Source: Thalassococcus sp. S3 (GTDB taxonomy: Bacteria > Pseudomonadota > Alphaproteobacteria > Rhodobacterales > Rhodobacteraceae). From it: DNA of 64,000 nt. This document shows, piece by piece, positions 43,920 through 53,498 of the stretch (its first letter is position 1; every line of letters begins with the position of its first letter). Position numbers and translations under genes: made by a program. Under the pieces are notes generated by a model that did no database searches, was not told the origin of the DNA, and saw only the letters and a list, made by a program, of their open reading frames with translations. Where the stretch lies: positions 1,736,001-1,800,000 of the forward strand of contig NZ_CP022303.1 of assembly GCF_004216475.1 (NCBI RefSeq). Direction: 5' to 3'.

Positions 43920-45128
43920 ATGACCGAGATATTCACTGGCAGCTTCACCCAACAGGAATCCATCCCGGAAGAGGGGATCGAAGCCGCGCTTGCGGTATTG
44001 AGACACGGGCGTTTGCACCGCTACAACGTGGCGGACGGCGAGTTGGGAGAGACCGCGCTGCTGGAGCAGGAATTCGCGGCCTACACGGGCGCACGCTTTG
44101 CGCTGGCCTGCGCGTCGGGCGGCTATGCGATGTGTACGGCCTTGCGCGCGCTGGGCGTCAAAGCCGGGGATAAGGTACTTTCGAATGCCTTCACACTGGC
44201 GCCAGTACCCGGTGCGATTGCGTCGCTGGGGGCAAGGCCGGTTTACGTGGGCGTGACCGAGGCACTGACACTGGATCTCGATGAGCTTGAAGCCAAGGCC
44301 GATCAGGCCGATGTCCTGCTCTTGAGCCATATGCGCGGACATATCTGCGACATGGACCGGCTGATGGCGATCTGCGAAAACGCGGGCGTTCGTGTGGTTG
44401 AGGATTGCGCGCATACGATGGGGGCCAGATGGCGCGGTGTCCCGTCCGGTCGGCACGGTGTGATCGGCTGCTATTCCTGCCAGACATACAAGCATGTGAA
44501 TTCCGGCGAAGGCGGGTTTCTGGTGACGGATGACGAGGAGCTGGCGGCGCGGGCCATCGTTCTGTCGGGATCCTACATGCTTTACGAGCGCCACCTTGCC
44601 GCGCCCCCGCCAGAGGTGTTCGACCGGGTCAAGTATGAAACGCCGAATATCTCGGGTCGGATGGACAATCTGAGGGCCGCGATCCTGCGACCGCAATTGC
44701 GGACCCTCGATGAGCAGGTCAGCCGCTGGAACGCGCGCTATCGCGCGCTGGAGGATGGGCTGCAGGGCACGCCGGGCCTTACCCTCATCCCCCGGCCCGA
44801 GGTTGAGGAGTATGTCGGCTCGTCGTTCCAGCTTTTGTTGCTGGACTGGCCCAAGGACGATGTGATGAACGTGGTGTCACGCTGCGCCGCCAAGGGGGTC
44901 GAACTGAAATGGTTCGGCGCGGACGAGCCGACGGCGTTCACGTCCAGATATGACAGTTGGCGCTATTCCGATGTGCCCAGCTTGCCCGACAGCGACCGGG
45001 TGCTGGCGGGGCTGCTCGACATGCGGGTGCCGCTGACATTCAGCCTTGAGGATTGCGCGCTGATCGCGCGGATCATTCGCGCCGAGGTAGGCGCCGTCTA
45101 TCAGCAGGCCGTCCGGCAAGCAGGCTGA
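43920..45128 (+). CDS. DegT/DnrJ/EryC1/StrS family aminotransferase
   Basis: A 402-residue PLP aminotransferase of the sugar-aminotransferase (DegT) family. It shows YTGARFALACASGGYAMCTA for PLP phosphate binding, VVEDCAHTMGARWRGVPSG and the Schiff-base Lys in CYSCQTYKHVNSGEGGFLV. Members aminate nucleotide-linked keto sugars, or act on other keto compounds. No sugar nucleotide genes adjoin it, so the role is open. ATG 43920 is preferred; the frame begins 17 codons earlier at another ATG with no clear ribosome site. Confidence 0.87.
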   Translation: MTEIFTGSFTQQESIPEEGIEAALAVLRHGRLHRYNVADGELGETALLEQEFAAYTGARFALACASGGYAMCTALRALGVKAGDKVLSNAFTLAPVPGAIASLGARPVYVGVTEALTLDLDELEAKADQADVLLLSHMRGHICDMDRLMAICENAGVRVVEDCAHTMGARWRGVPSGRHGVIGCYSCQTYKHVNSGEGGFLVTDDEELAARAIVLSGSYMLYERHLAAPPPEVFDRVKYETPNISGRMDNLRAAILRPQLRTLDEQVSRWNARYRALEDGLQGTPGLTLIPRPEVEEYVGSSFQLLLLDWPKDDVMNVVSRCAAKGVELKWFGADEPTAFTSRYDSWRYSDVPSLPDSDRVLAGLLDMRVPLTFSLEDCALIARIIRAEVGAVYQQAVRQAG

Positions 45129-45337
45129 CAGGTCCTGCAAAAAAGCTGCTGAATTGTACACGTTTGGCGCGCGCCCTTTCTGAAGGGTGACTGCGGCTGT
45201 GGGATCATGTCCTCGATCAGCTGCGTTGAGGCGCTGCTTTCCCAACAAAACGATGTTTGTCGCAACGGAAAGACAAATTCGCATCTGTTGAGTTGCAGTG
45301 TCAATGAAATCAATATGTTGCTTGGCTTCTTTCGCTC

Positions 45338-45353
45338 GCCGATCCTTGGTCGG
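45338..45353. promoter_or_regulatory. Candidate operator upstream of SDR gene (CCTTGGTCGG motif)
   Basis: The segment GCCGATCCTTGGTCGG has CCGA/TCGG arms and shares the ten-base string CCTTGGTCGG with the ivd promoter (46186-46195). It is about 22 bases before the SDR start. A common regulator for both transcripts is inferred. Confidence 0.4.
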
Positions 45354-45375
45354 AGATCAAGCGAGGGAGATTTTC

Positions 45376-46146
45376 ATGATCGACATGTCGGGAAAAGTGG
45401 CTTTGGTGACGGGGGCGGCCGCGGGGATAGGCCGATCCGCAGCGCTTAGGTTTGGGGAGGCCGGCGCGCGCGTGATCGTGTCGGACATCGCGGAGGATGG
45501 CGGCCATGAAACGGTTGATCTGATCCAGGAAACCGGGGGCGAAGCCACCTTTATCAGAACGGACGCGGCGCAAGAAAAAGATGTCGAAGTTCTTGTCTCG
45601 ACGATCGTTCAGCAATTTGGAAGCCTGGACTATGCGTGCAACAATGCCGGCATCGAAGGGAATGTGCGCCCCTTGATCGAACAAACGCCGGATGATTTCG
45701 ACCGGGTCATCAGCATCAATCTGCGCGGCACGTTCTTGTGTCTGAAAGCCGAGATCACGCAGATGCTGCAAGCGGGCGGGGGCGCGATCGTGAACCTTGC
45801 CTCGGCGGCCGGGCTGATCGGGTTTCCGGGGCTTTCACCCTATGTTGCGTCAAAGCACGGCGTGAACGGTTTGACCAAGGCGGCGGCCGTTGAGTACGGC
45901 GCTCAAGGCGTCCGGGTGAATTCGATCTGCCCGGGCGGTATCGACACACGGATGCTCGATTCCCTGGCCGATCAGGCCACCGGCGGCACGCAGGGCTCAA
46001 GCGAAATGATGGCGCCGCTGCATCCCATGGGCCGGATCGGAACCCCGGAGGAGGTCGCCAATCTGATCGTTTGGCTGTGTTCTGAGCAGGCAAGCTTTGT
46101 GACCGGCGCAAACATCCCCGTGGACGGCGGCTTCGTCGCGCAATAG
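45376..46146 (+). CDS. SDR family oxidoreductase (leucine cluster)
   Basis: A 256-residue classical SDR with VTGAAAGIGRSAALRF (cofactor), YACNNAGIEGNVRPLI, IVNLASAAGLIGFPGLSPYV and ASKHGVNGL (catalytic Ser, Tyr, Lys), and the C-terminal GANIPVDGGFVAQ. GGGAGA precedes ATG 45376. It is the first gene of the isovalerate cluster, separated from ivd by 84 bases with a new promoter, and may reduce or oxidise an acyl or keto intermediate; the substrate is unknown. Confidence 0.88.
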   Translation: MIDMSGKVALVTGAAAGIGRSAALRFGEAGARVIVSDIAEDGGHETVDLIQETGGEATFIRTDAAQEKDVEVLVSTIVQQFGSLDYACNNAGIEGNVRPLIEQTPDDFDRVISINLRGTFLCLKAEITQMLQAGGGAIVNLASAAGLIGFPGLSPYVASKHGVNGLTKAAAVEYGAQGVRVNSICPGGIDTRMLDSLADQATGGTQGSSEMMAPLHPMGRIGTPEEVANLIVWLCSEQASFVTGANIPVDGGFVAQ

Positions 46147-46173
46147 CGGACCGTGCCCGGGTGCGCGCAATGC

Positions 46174-46213
46174 TTGACCGATGCCCCTTGGTCGGTTAAT
46201 GAACGGTTGTTCA
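46174..46213 (+). promoter_or_regulatory. ivd promoter with overlapping operator candidates
   Basis: TTGACC (46174-46179) and TAATGA (46197-46202) are 17 bases apart, a plausible sigma-70 promoter. The spacer holds ACCGA...TCGGT arms including CCTTGGTCGG, and the -10 box overlaps the dyad TGAAC-GGTT-GTTCA (46200-46213). Repression by a TetR-type regulator would fit, but no such gene is nearby. Confidence 0.5.
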
Positions 46214-46230
46214 ATAAAGGGAGGGCGACC

Positions 46231-47394
46231 ATGTTCAACGCGACCATGCAGTTCGATCTGGGCGAGGATGTGAATGCGCTGCGCGACATGGTGCATCGCT
46301 GGGCACAGGAGCGTGTCAGGCCGATGGCGGCGGATATCGACGCCTCAAATGCGTTTCCCCCGGATCTTTGGCAGGAGCTTGGCTCGCTCGGTCTTTTGGG
46401 CATCACGGTCGAGGAAGAGTATGGCGGGGCGGGCATGTCCTACCTCGCCCACACGGTCGCCATCGAAGAGATCGCGCGCGCCAGCGCAAGCGTGTCGCTG
46501 TCCTATGGCGCGCATTCGAACCTGTGTGTGAACCAGATCAAGCTGAACGGCACGGCGGACCAGAAAGAAAAATATCTCCCCAAGCTCGTTTCGGGTGAGC
46601 ATGTCGGCGCCCTGGCCATGTCCGAAGCGGGCGCGGGGTCCGATGTGGTGTCCATGAAGCTCCACGCGGAAAAGCGCAATGACCATTTCCGGCTGAACGG
46701 GACGAAGTACTGGATCACCAACGGCCCGGATGCGAATACCCTGGTCGTTTATGCAAAGACCGACCCCGATGCCGGCAGTCGCGGGATCACGGCATTTCTG
46801 ATCGAAAAGGACATGACCGGGTTTTCGACCTCTCCGCATTTCGACAAGCTTGGCATGCGCGGGTCGAATACGGCGGAGCTTATATTCGAGGATGTCGAGG
46901 TACCGTTCGAGAACATCCTTGGCGAAGAGGGGCGTGGCGTTGCGGTGCTGATGTCCGGTCTCGACTACGAAAGGGTCGTTCTGGCCGGTATCGGCACGGG
47001 CATCATGGCGGCCTGTCTCGACGAGATCATGCCTTACATGGCCGAGCGCAAGCAATTCGGCCAGCCCATCGGGTCGTTCCAGCTGATGCAGGGCAAGATC
47101 GCCGATATGTATACGGCGATGAACTCCGCGCGGGCCTATGTCTACGAGGTGGCCAAGGCCTGTGACCGGGGTGACGTGACCCGTCAGGACGCAGCGGCCT
47201 GCTGTCTCTATGCCTCGGAAGAGGCAATGAAGCAGGCGCATCAGGCCGTGCAGGCGATGGGGGGTGCCGGCTTTCTGTCCGACAGTCCGGTCAGCCGCAT
47301 TTTCCGTGATGCAAAGCTGATGGAGATCGGGGCCGGGACGTCCGAAATCCGGCGGATGCTGGTCGGGCGCGAGCTTGTCGCGGCAATGGCGTGA
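46231..47394 (+). CDS. ivd: Isovaleryl-CoA dehydrogenase
   Basis: A 387-residue acyl-CoA dehydrogenase that converts isovaleryl-CoA to 3-methylcrotonyl-CoA in leucine breakdown, passing electrons to ETF. The flavin and substrate motifs are [58 protein letters not shown] and, at the C-terminus, [20 protein letters not shown] and [20 protein letters not shown]. The Glu in [20 protein letters not shown] is at the position used by isovaleryl-CoA dehydrogenases. The downstream carboxylase genes confirm the role. GGGAGGG precedes ATG 46231. Confidence 0.95.
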   Translation: MFNATMQFDLGEDVNALRDMVHRWAQERVRPMAADIDASNAFPPDLWQELGSLGLLGITVEEEYGGAGMSYLAHTVAIEEIARASASVSLSYGAHSNLCVNQIKLNGTADQKEKYLPKLVSGEHVGALAMSEAGAGSDVVSMKLHAEKRNDHFRLNGTKYWITNGPDANTLVVYAKTDPDAGSRGITAFLIEKDMTGFSTSPHFDKLGMRGSNTAELIFEDVEVPFENILGEEGRGVAVLMSGLDYERVVLAGIGTGIMAACLDEIMPYMAERKQFGQPIGSFQLMQGKIADMYTAMNSARAYVYEVAKACDRGDVTRQDAAACCLYASEEAMKQAHQAVQAMGGAGFLSDSPVSRIFRDAKLMEIGAGTSEIRRMLVGRELVAAMA

Positions 47395-47471
47395 GTAGGA
47401 TCACGCCCGCGCGTGAATTGCACATCGCCCGGCTGGAAAGGGGCCGGGCGATATGTGACCGCGTGGACGGT

Positions 47472-48089
47472 TCAGAAGTTCATGATGTAGGAAACACCCA
47501 GGACCACGGGGTCAATCTCGACGGTGCCGATATTCGCCCCATCCAGCGAGACGTCCGCCTCGATGTCGATATAGCGCGCGTCAAGGCGCAGCGCCGACCG
47601 GTCGGTCAGGGCGAACTCCACGCCAGCCTGCAGGGCGAAGCCGAAGGAATCGTCAATCGACAGATCCTGTCCCGCAATCGCGCCGGAGGCTTCTTCGTCA
47701 AAGAAGGTGGTGTAGTTGATGCCCGCGCCCACAAACGGCGTCACAGTGCCGGCGGTCGGGAAGTAGTAGACAAGCGACAGGGTGGGCGGCAGGTGTTTGG
47801 TGCTGCCAATGCCGCCGAGGCCCGCGATGGAGATATCATGTTCGAACGGGGTCGCGGCAAGCAGTTCGATCCCCAGATTGTCCCGGAAGAAGTAGGCTGC
47901 GGTAAAGCTGATCTGAGTGTTGTCATCGACCGTCACGGCACCCGGAGTGAGGGTCCCGTTGTCGGATTTCGGGTTCACATTCGCGATCCCGACACCGAAG
48001 CGCCAGTCGCCCATCTGTTGAGCCGACGCGCCGGTCACACACAAAGCCGAAACGGCAGCCGCAGCCGCGAGAATCGGAAGCGTTTTCAT
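47472..48089 (-). CDS. OmpW family outer membrane protein
   Basis: A 205-residue eight-stranded beta-barrel protein. The signal peptide is MKTLPILAAAAAVSALCVTG with cleavage after ASA, and the family pattern is GDWRFGVGIANVNPKSDNG, FFRDNLGIELLAATPFEHDI, HLPPTLSLVYYFPTAGTVTP and the C-terminal aromatic SYIMNF. OmpW channels let small hydrophobic compounds into the cell. It is on the opposite strand between ivd and mccB. AGAAAGGG supports the start at 48089. Confidence 0.92.
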   Translation of the reverse strand: MKTLPILAAAAAVSALCVTGASAQQMGDWRFGVGIANVNPKSDNGTLTPGAVTVDDNTQISFTAAYFFRDNLGIELLAATPFEHDISIAGLGGIGSTKHLPPTLSLVYYFPTAGTVTPFVGAGINYTTFFDEEASGAIAGQDLSIDDSFGFALQAGVEFALTDRSALRLDARYIDIEADVSLDGANIGTVEIDPVVLGVSYIMNF

Positions 48090-48223
48090 GGTAGTGCCCT
48101 TTCTTTTGATTATGAGGACACTCTCGCCGCACGCACCGGAGCCGGCCATGATCTGGGTCAAGTCCTATGCCATTTCGTCGGTTTTGACCCCACGTTAAAG
48201 CCAATGTTCAGGAGGGTGCCCGG

Positions 48224-49828
48224 ATGCGCCTGAAATCCCAGATTGTGACATCCGCCGAAAGCTTCGCGGCCAACCGTGCCGCCCATCTCGAGGCGCTGGC
48301 CGGGATCCGCGAGGCGGCCGAGCAGGCCGCGCAGGGCGGAGGGGAAAAGTCCCGGTCCCGCCATGTCGGTCGCGGCAAGATGCTGCCACGGGAGCGGGTG
48401 GCCAATTTGCTCGACCCCGGCAGCCCGTTTTTGGAAGTGGGCGCGACCGCGGCGCATGGGATGTATGACGGCGCGGCGCCCTGTGCGGGGGTTATCGCGG
48501 GCATCGGACATGTGCGGGGGCTGGAGGTGATGGTCATCTGCAATGACGCGACCGTAAAGGGCGGAACCTATTATCCTATGACGGTCAAGAAGCATCTCAG
48601 GGCGCAGGAGATTGCCGAGGAATGCGCGCTGCCCTGCGTGTATCTGGTCGATTCTGGAGGGGCCAACCTGCCCAATCAGGACGAGGTGTTTCCGGATCGG
48701 GATCATTTCGGGCGGATCTTCTACAACCAGGCGCGGATGAGTGCGAAGGGCATTCCCCAGATCGCCGTGGTCATGGGGTCCTGCACGGCCGGTGGCGCCT
48801 ATGTGCCGGCGATGTCGGATGTAACGATTATCGTGAAGGAGCAGGGCACGATCTTTCTGGCCGGGCCGCCATTGGTGAAAGCCGCGACCGGGGAAGTGGT
48901 GAGCGCCGAGGATCTGGGCGGCGGGGACGTTCATACGCGGCTCTCGGGCGTGGCCGATTATCTGGCCGAGGACGATGCCCATGCGCTGGCGCTGGCCCGC
49001 CGCGCCGTGGCCGGGCTGAACCGCGCGAAACCCGACACCGTGCAATGGGCTTGTCCGGAGGAGCCGCTTTACGACCCGGAGGACATTCTCGGCGTTGTGC
49101 CGGGCGATCTGCGTACGCCCTACGATATAAGAGAGGTGATCGCACGCCTCGTGGACGGGTCGCGGTTTGACGAGTTCAAGCCGCGTTTCGGGGAGACGCT
49201 GGTAACCGGGTTTGCCCATGTGAAAGGGTGTCCGGTCGGGATCATCGCCAATAACGGCGTACTCTTCTCCGAAGCCGCACAGAAAGGCGCGCATTTTGTC
49301 GAGCTCTGTTCGCAGAGGCATATCCCATTGGTTTTTCTGCAGAATATCACCGGGTTCATGGTGGGGCGGAAATACGAGAATGAAGGCATTGCGCGCCATG
49401 GTGCCAAGATGGTGACGGCGGTGGCCACGACCTCGGTTCCCAAGATCACCATGCTGGTCGGCGGCTCGTTCGGGGCGGGCAATTATGGAATGGCGGGAAG
49501 GGCTTATCAGCCGAAATTTCTCTGGACCTGGCCCAATTCGCGGATCAGCGTGATGGGGGGAGAGCAGGCGGCCGGCGTGCTGGCAACGGTCAAGCGGGAT
49601 GCCATCGAGCGGGGAGGCGAGACATGGTCAGCCGAAGAGGAGGCGGCCTTCAAGCAGCCCACCATTGATATGTTCGAAGAGCAGTCGCACCCGCTTTATG
49701 CCTCGGCCCGGCTGTGGGACGACGGGATCATCGATCCGCGTAAATCGAGGGATGTTCTGGCGCTGAGCCTGAGCGCTGCCCTCTGTGCGCCAATTGAGGA
49801 GACACGCTTTGGCGTGTTCCGGATGTGA
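48224..49828 (+). CDS. mccB: Methylcrotonoyl-CoA carboxylase, carboxyltransferase subunit
   Basis: A 534-residue carboxyltransferase that moves the carboxyl group from biotin to 3-methylcrotonyl-CoA. Visible motifs: [80 protein letters not shown] and the acyl-CoA region [27 protein letters not shown] lies just before the ATG. It is assigned to methylcrotonyl rather than geranyl-CoA because ivd, HMG-CoA lyase and methylglutaconyl-CoA hydratase surround it. Confidence 0.95.
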   Translation: MRLKSQIVTSAESFAANRAAHLEALAGIREAAEQAAQGGGEKSRSRHVGRGKMLPRERVANLLDPGSPFLEVGATAAHGMYDGAAPCAGVIAGIGHVRGLEVMVICNDATVKGGTYYPMTVKKHLRAQEIAEECALPCVYLVDSGGANLPNQDEVFPDRDHFGRIFYNQARMSAKGIPQIAVVMGSCTAGGAYVPAMSDVTIIVKEQGTIFLAGPPLVKAATGEVVSAEDLGGGDVHTRLSGVADYLAEDDAHALALARRAVAGLNRAKPDTVQWACPEEPLYDPEDILGVVPGDLRTPYDIREVIARLVDGSRFDEFKPRFGETLVTGFAHVKGCPVGIIANNGVLFSEAAQKGAHFVELCSQRHIPLVFLQNITGFMVGRKYENEGIARHGAKMVTAVATTSVPKITMLVGGSFGAGNYGMAGRAYQPKFLWTWPNSRISVMGGEQAAGVLATVKRDAIERGGETWSAEEEAAFKQPTIDMFEEQSHPLYASARLWDDGIIDPRKSRDVLALSLSAALCAPIEETRFGVFRM

Positions 49829-49880
49829 GCCTTTTCAAATGGCGCCTTATATGCGCCGGACTGTGCGCGTGTTGGCGGTT

Positions 49881-49932
49881 GGAGTGGGGGCCAGCCCCCA
49901 CACCCCCGGGATATTTTTGACCCAAAGAAGAT
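49881..49932 (+). repeat. Dispersed intergenic repeat, copy B
   Basis: GTGGGGG (49884-49890) and CCCCCAC (49895-49901) form a 7-bp stem with the same CCAG loop as copy A, followed by the conserved tail ACCCCCGGGATATTTTTGACCC (split here as CCCCGGGATATTTTTG plus ACCC) and AAAGAAGATG. It separates mccB from the nuclease gene. Confidence 0.65.
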
Positions 49933-49984
49933 GCGCGCGGGGAACATGCGAAGAGGGCTTGGATACCATGACAGGGGGCAGGGC

Positions 49985-50593
49985 ATGAAGGAGAAGCGGA
50001 GGGTCGTCCAGTTCGATCGCAGCCGACGTCGCTCTCCCCGTTGGGATCTGGGAACGCCCCCCGGACGGAAACGTTCGCCTTTAAGACATCGCTTTGCGGG
50101 TCGGAGGAGGTCTTTGAAAGCAGGGGCGCTTTTGGCCGTGATTGGGGTGGCGGCTGCCCCCTACGCGGTTGATGGCTTTGGCTCTCTGATCGGACCTCCG
50201 GCTGACAACGGGTGTCGTGTTGTCAGTGTCATCGATGGCGACACGGTACGGATCTATTGCCCGGGGCGAGGCAACGAGAAGGCCCGGCTGTTGGGATACG
50301 ATACGCCGGAGACGTTTTCGCCCCGATGCCTGAGCGAATATGCCAAGGGCGTGCGGGCGGCGTGGGCTTTGAGGCTGAAGCTTCTGAGCGCGGAGCGGGT
50401 TACCCTCGTCCGGCAGGGAGAGGACCGCTATGGGCGCGCTTTGGTCTTCGTGGGCCTGGATAACGCGCCGCTGGCGCGCACCATGATCGAGGCGGGGCAT
50501 GCGAGAGCGTATCGAGGGGGTGCAAGACCGAACTGGTGCGCCGGCGGTGCCGGAAGAGAGGCGCATTTGAGCGGCGGAGAGAGACATGTTTGA
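49985..50593 (+). CDS. Thermonuclease (SNase) family protein, membrane-anchored
   Basis: A 202-residue staphylococcal-nuclease-fold protein. A basic N-terminus (about 1-38) precedes a membrane helix (SLKAGALLAVIGVAAAPYAV), then the nuclease core: VVSVIDGDTVRIYCPG, ARLLGYDTPETFSPRC with the catalytic Arg/Asp/Glu set, and GEDRYGRALVFVGLDNAPLA. Roseobacters often carry such proteins of uncertain role. It lies inside the methylcrotonyl-CoA carboxylase operon and overlaps mccA by eight bases. ATG 49985 is chosen; the frame opens 18 codons earlier within repeat copy B. Confidence 0.87.
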   Translation: MKEKRRVVQFDRSRRRSPRWDLGTPPGRKRSPLRHRFAGRRRSLKAGALLAVIGVAAAPYAVDGFGSLIGPPADNGCRVVSVIDGDTVRIYCPGRGNEKARLLGYDTPETFSPRCLSEYAKGVRAAWALRLKLLSAERVTLVRQGEDRYGRALVFVGLDNAPLARTMIEAGHARAYRGGARPNWCAGGAGREAHLSGGERHV

Positions 50594-52523
50594 CACTATT
50601 CTGATCGCGAACCGGGGAGAGATCGCCTGCCGGGTGATGGAGACGGCGCAGGCGATGGGGGTGCGCTGCGTCGCGGTCTATTCGGACGCGGATGCGGACG
50701 CAAAACATGTGCAGATGGCTGACAGGGCCGTTCATATCGGCGGGGCGGCCCCGGCGGAGAGCTATCTCAAGGGCGATGTGATCGTTCAGGCCGCCCTTGA
50801 GACGGGCGCGCAAGCCATTCATCCCGGATACGGGTTTCTGAGCGAGAACCCGGATTTCGTGGCCGCCGTGGACGCGGCGGGGCTGACTTTTATCGGCCCG
50901 TCGGCGGAGGCGATCCGGGCCATGGGGCTGAAGGATGCAGCCAAGGCGCTGATGGAGGAGGCGGGCGTACCTGTCGTGCCGGGATATCACGGGGACAACC
51001 AGGATCCCGGGCATCTGGCCGCCGCGGCTGAGGCGATCGGCTATCCGGTGCTGATCAAGGCGGTGGCAGGTGGCGGTGGCAAAGGGATGCGGCAGGTGAC
51101 CTCGGCCTCTGAGTTTGCTGATGCGCTGGCCTCGGCCCGGGGGGAGGCGCGGACGGCTTTTGGCAATGACGCGGTGCTGGTGGAGAAATACGTGGCCAAG
51201 CCGCGTCACATCGAAGTGCAGGTTTTTGGCGACGGCACACGAGCGGTGCATCTTTTCGAGCGCGATTGCTCGCTGCAACGGCGGCATCAAAAGGTGATCG
51301 AAGAGGCCCCCGCGCCCGGCATGACGGAGGAGATGCGCGCGGAGATGGGCGCGGCTGCGGTGCGCGCGGCGGAGGCAATTGGCTATAAGGGGGCCGGTAC
51401 GGTGGAGTTCATCGTCGATGCCTCGGACGGGCTGAGGGCGGACCGGTTCTACTTCATGGAGATGAACACGCGCTTGCAGGTGGAGCATCCGGTGACCGAG
51501 GCGGTGACTGGCGTCGATCTGGTGGAGTGGCAGCTTCGTGTCGCGGCGGGAGAGGCGCTGCCGATGGGGCAGGAGGAATTGCGGCTTGAAGGCCATGCCT
51601 TCGAGGCGCGACTTTATGCGGAGGATGTGCCGAAGGGCTTTCTGCCGGCAACAGGAACGCTGGCGCATCTGCGCTTTCCGGGCGATGTGCGCGCTGACAG
51701 CGGCGTGAGGGCCGGGGATCAGATCAGCCCGTGGTATGATCCGATGATCGCGAAGGTGATCGTGGAAGGGCCGACGCGGGCGGTGGCTCTGGCCCGGCTT
51801 GCGCGGGCGCTGGAGGAGACGCAGGTCGGCGGAACGGTGACAAACCTTGCCTTTCTGGGCGCGCTGGCGCGGCATGAGGGATTTGCCGCGGGCGATGTCG
51901 ATACCGGGCTGATCGGGCGCGATCTCGACACGTTGGTATCGGCGCCGGAGGTCGGGGCACGGCACAGGGCGCTGGCGGCGCTGGTTGCGGCGGATTTGAT
52001 CACACCGGAGGCGGCGGCGGGGTTCACGTTATGGGCGCCGTTGCGCCGGACGATTGCGCTGCGCGCGGGGGAGGAGACGTTCGAGGCGGTGCTGGAGGTG
52101 CATTCGGCCAGCGCGGTCGATGTGCATCTGGGCGATGGAACGGTTGCCGCGCGCCGGGCGCCGGGCGGCTGGACGCTCGACGGGCAGCCCGCGCCGGAGG
52201 CGGTGCGTGTGGGCGACGCGATCTTTGTCTTTGCAGCGTATGGTCTTGCATTCGCGGTGGTGGACCCGCTGGACAGGGCGACGGGCCCCGCAGGCGGAGG
52301 CAATCTGATCGAGGCGCCGATGCCGGGGCTGGTCAAGGCGGTGATGGCCCAAGCGGGGCGGGCGGTGGCCGCAGGCGACCGGCTGGCCGTGCTGGAGGCG
52401 ATGAAGATGGAACACGCGCTGCTGGCGCCCCGGGACGGGGTCGTGGCCGAGGTGCTGGTGGCCGAGGGCGCGCAGGTGGAGGCCGGGGCGGCGCTGGTGC
52501 GGCTGGGGGACGAGGAAAGCTGA
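50586..52523 (+). CDS. mccA: Methylcrotonoyl-CoA carboxylase, biotin subunit
   Basis: A 645-residue biotin carboxylase plus biotin carrier protein. The carboxylase part begins FDTILIANRGEIACRVMETA and includes IHPGYGFLSENPDF, the ATP-grasp loop KAVAGGGGKGMRQV, HIEVQVFGDGTRAVHLFERD and MEMNTRLQVEHPVTEAVTGV. The biotinylation site is EAMKMEH near residue 606. It works with MccB to make 3-methylglutaconyl-CoA. Its start overlaps the nuclease gene. Confidence 0.95.
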   Translation: MFDTILIANRGEIACRVMETAQAMGVRCVAVYSDADADAKHVQMADRAVHIGGAAPAESYLKGDVIVQAALETGAQAIHPGYGFLSENPDFVAAVDAAGLTFIGPSAEAIRAMGLKDAAKALMEEAGVPVVPGYHGDNQDPGHLAAAAEAIGYPVLIKAVAGGGGKGMRQVTSASEFADALASARGEARTAFGNDAVLVEKYVAKPRHIEVQVFGDGTRAVHLFERDCSLQRRHQKVIEEAPAPGMTEEMRAEMGAAAVRAAEAIGYKGAGTVEFIVDASDGLRADRFYFMEMNTRLQVEHPVTEAVTGVDLVEWQLRVAAGEALPMGQEELRLEGHAFEARLYAEDVPKGFLPATGTLAHLRFPGDVRADSGVRAGDQISPWYDPMIAKVIVEGPTRAVALARLARALEETQVGGTVTNLAFLGALARHEGFAAGDVDTGLIGRDLDTLVSAPEVGARHRALAALVAADLITPEAAAGFTLWAPLRRTIALRAGEETFEAVLEVHSASAVDVHLGDGTVAARRAPGGWTLDGQPAPEAVRVGDAIFVFAAYGLAFAVVDPLDRATGPAGGGNLIEAPMPGLVKAVMAQAGRAVAAGDRLAVLEAMKMEHALLAPRDGVVAEVLVAEGAQVEAGAALVRLGDEES

Positions 52524-52540
52524 CGGGCGCGCCTTTGGCA

Positions 52541-52580
52541 GGCGGCGGGATATCCCGTATTGATATCGAGAAGAAGCAGG
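52541..52580 (+). repeat. Dispersed intergenic repeat, degenerate copy D
   Basis: GGCGGCGGGATATCCCGTAT followed by TGATATCGAGAAGAAGCAGG resembles the tail of the roseobacter-type repeat (GGCGGGA...TATT...AAGAAG) but lacks the hairpin seen in copies A and B. It lies between mccA and the HMG-CoA lyase gene. Confidence 0.35.
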
Positions 52581-52634
52581 GGACCTGCGCGTTGCGGCGG
52601 GCGCCCCTCTGCGGTTGAGAGGGAGGGATGTGGC

Positions 52635-53498
52635 GTGGCTGAGTTTGTGGAGATCTTCGAGGTTGGCCCGAGGGACGGGTTGCAGAACGAGAAACGGGAG
52701 ATCCCGGTCTCGGAGAAGGTGGCGCTGGTCGACCGGCTGAGCCAGGCGGGGTTTCGTCGGATCGAGGTCGCGAGCTTTGTCAGCCCCAAATGGGTGCCGC
52801 AGATGGCCGGCAGTAGCGATGTGCTGGCCGGGATCACGCGGGCGGACGGGGTTCGATATGCCGCACTGACACCCAACATGCGAGGCTTTGAGGATGCAAA
52901 AGCGGCGGGCGTGGATGAGATCGCGGTCTTCGGCTCGGCCAGCGAAGGGTTTTCGAAGGCCAACATCAATGCCACCATCGCCGAGTCGCTGGAGCGGTTT
53001 CGCCCGGTGGTCGAGGCGGCGCGCAGCATTGATCTGCCGGTGCGTGGCTATGTCTCCTGCGTGACGGATTGCCCTTATGACGGTGCGGTGGAGCCGGGGC
53101 AGGTGGCGCGGGTGGCTGATGCGCTTTTTGGCATGGGATGCTATGAAGTGTCGCTGGGCGACACGATCGGGCAGGCCACGCCGGACAGTATCGCGCGGAT
53201 GCTATTGGCAGTGCGCGATGTGGTTCCGGTGGGGCGGCTCGCAGGGCACTATCATGACACTGCGGGGCGTGCGCTGGACAATATAGATGCGTCGCTCAGC
53301 CTCGGTGTGCGGGTTTTCGATGCGGCCGTGGGTGGTCTGGGCGGTTGCCCCTATGCGCCGGGCGCAGCGGGCAACGTCGCGACCGAAGCCGTCGCCGCCC
53401 ATCTGACCCGGCTGGGGTATGAGACGGGGCTGGATCCTGACGTGATCGGAGAGGCGGCGGCCATGGCCCGCGCCATGCGGGAGCGTGCAGATGTTTGA
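52635..53498 (+). CDS. Hydroxymethylglutaryl-CoA lyase
   Basis: A 287-residue HMGL-like aldolase that splits HMG-CoA into acetoacetate and acetyl-CoA, the last step of leucine catabolism. Key parts: EVGPRDGLQNEKREIPVSEK, ASFVSPKWVPQMAG, DEIAVFGSASEGFSKANIN, VSLGDTIGQATPDSIARML, HYHDTAGRALDNIDASL and the signature loop GGLGGCPYAPGAAGNVATE with the catalytic Cys. Start is GTG 52635 giving VAEFVEIFEVG, with GGGAGGG upstream. It overlaps the following hydratase by eight bases. Confidence 0.96.
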   Translation: MAEFVEIFEVGPRDGLQNEKREIPVSEKVALVDRLSQAGFRRIEVASFVSPKWVPQMAGSSDVLAGITRADGVRYAALTPNMRGFEDAKAAGVDEIAVFGSASEGFSKANINATIAESLERFRPVVEAARSIDLPVRGYVSCVTDCPYDGAVEPGQVARVADALFGMGCYEVSLGDTIGQATPDSIARMLLAVRDVVPVGRLAGHYHDTAGRALDNIDASLSLGVRVFDAAVGGLGGCPYAPGAAGNVATEAVAAHLTRLGYETGLDPDVIGEAAAMARAMRERADV

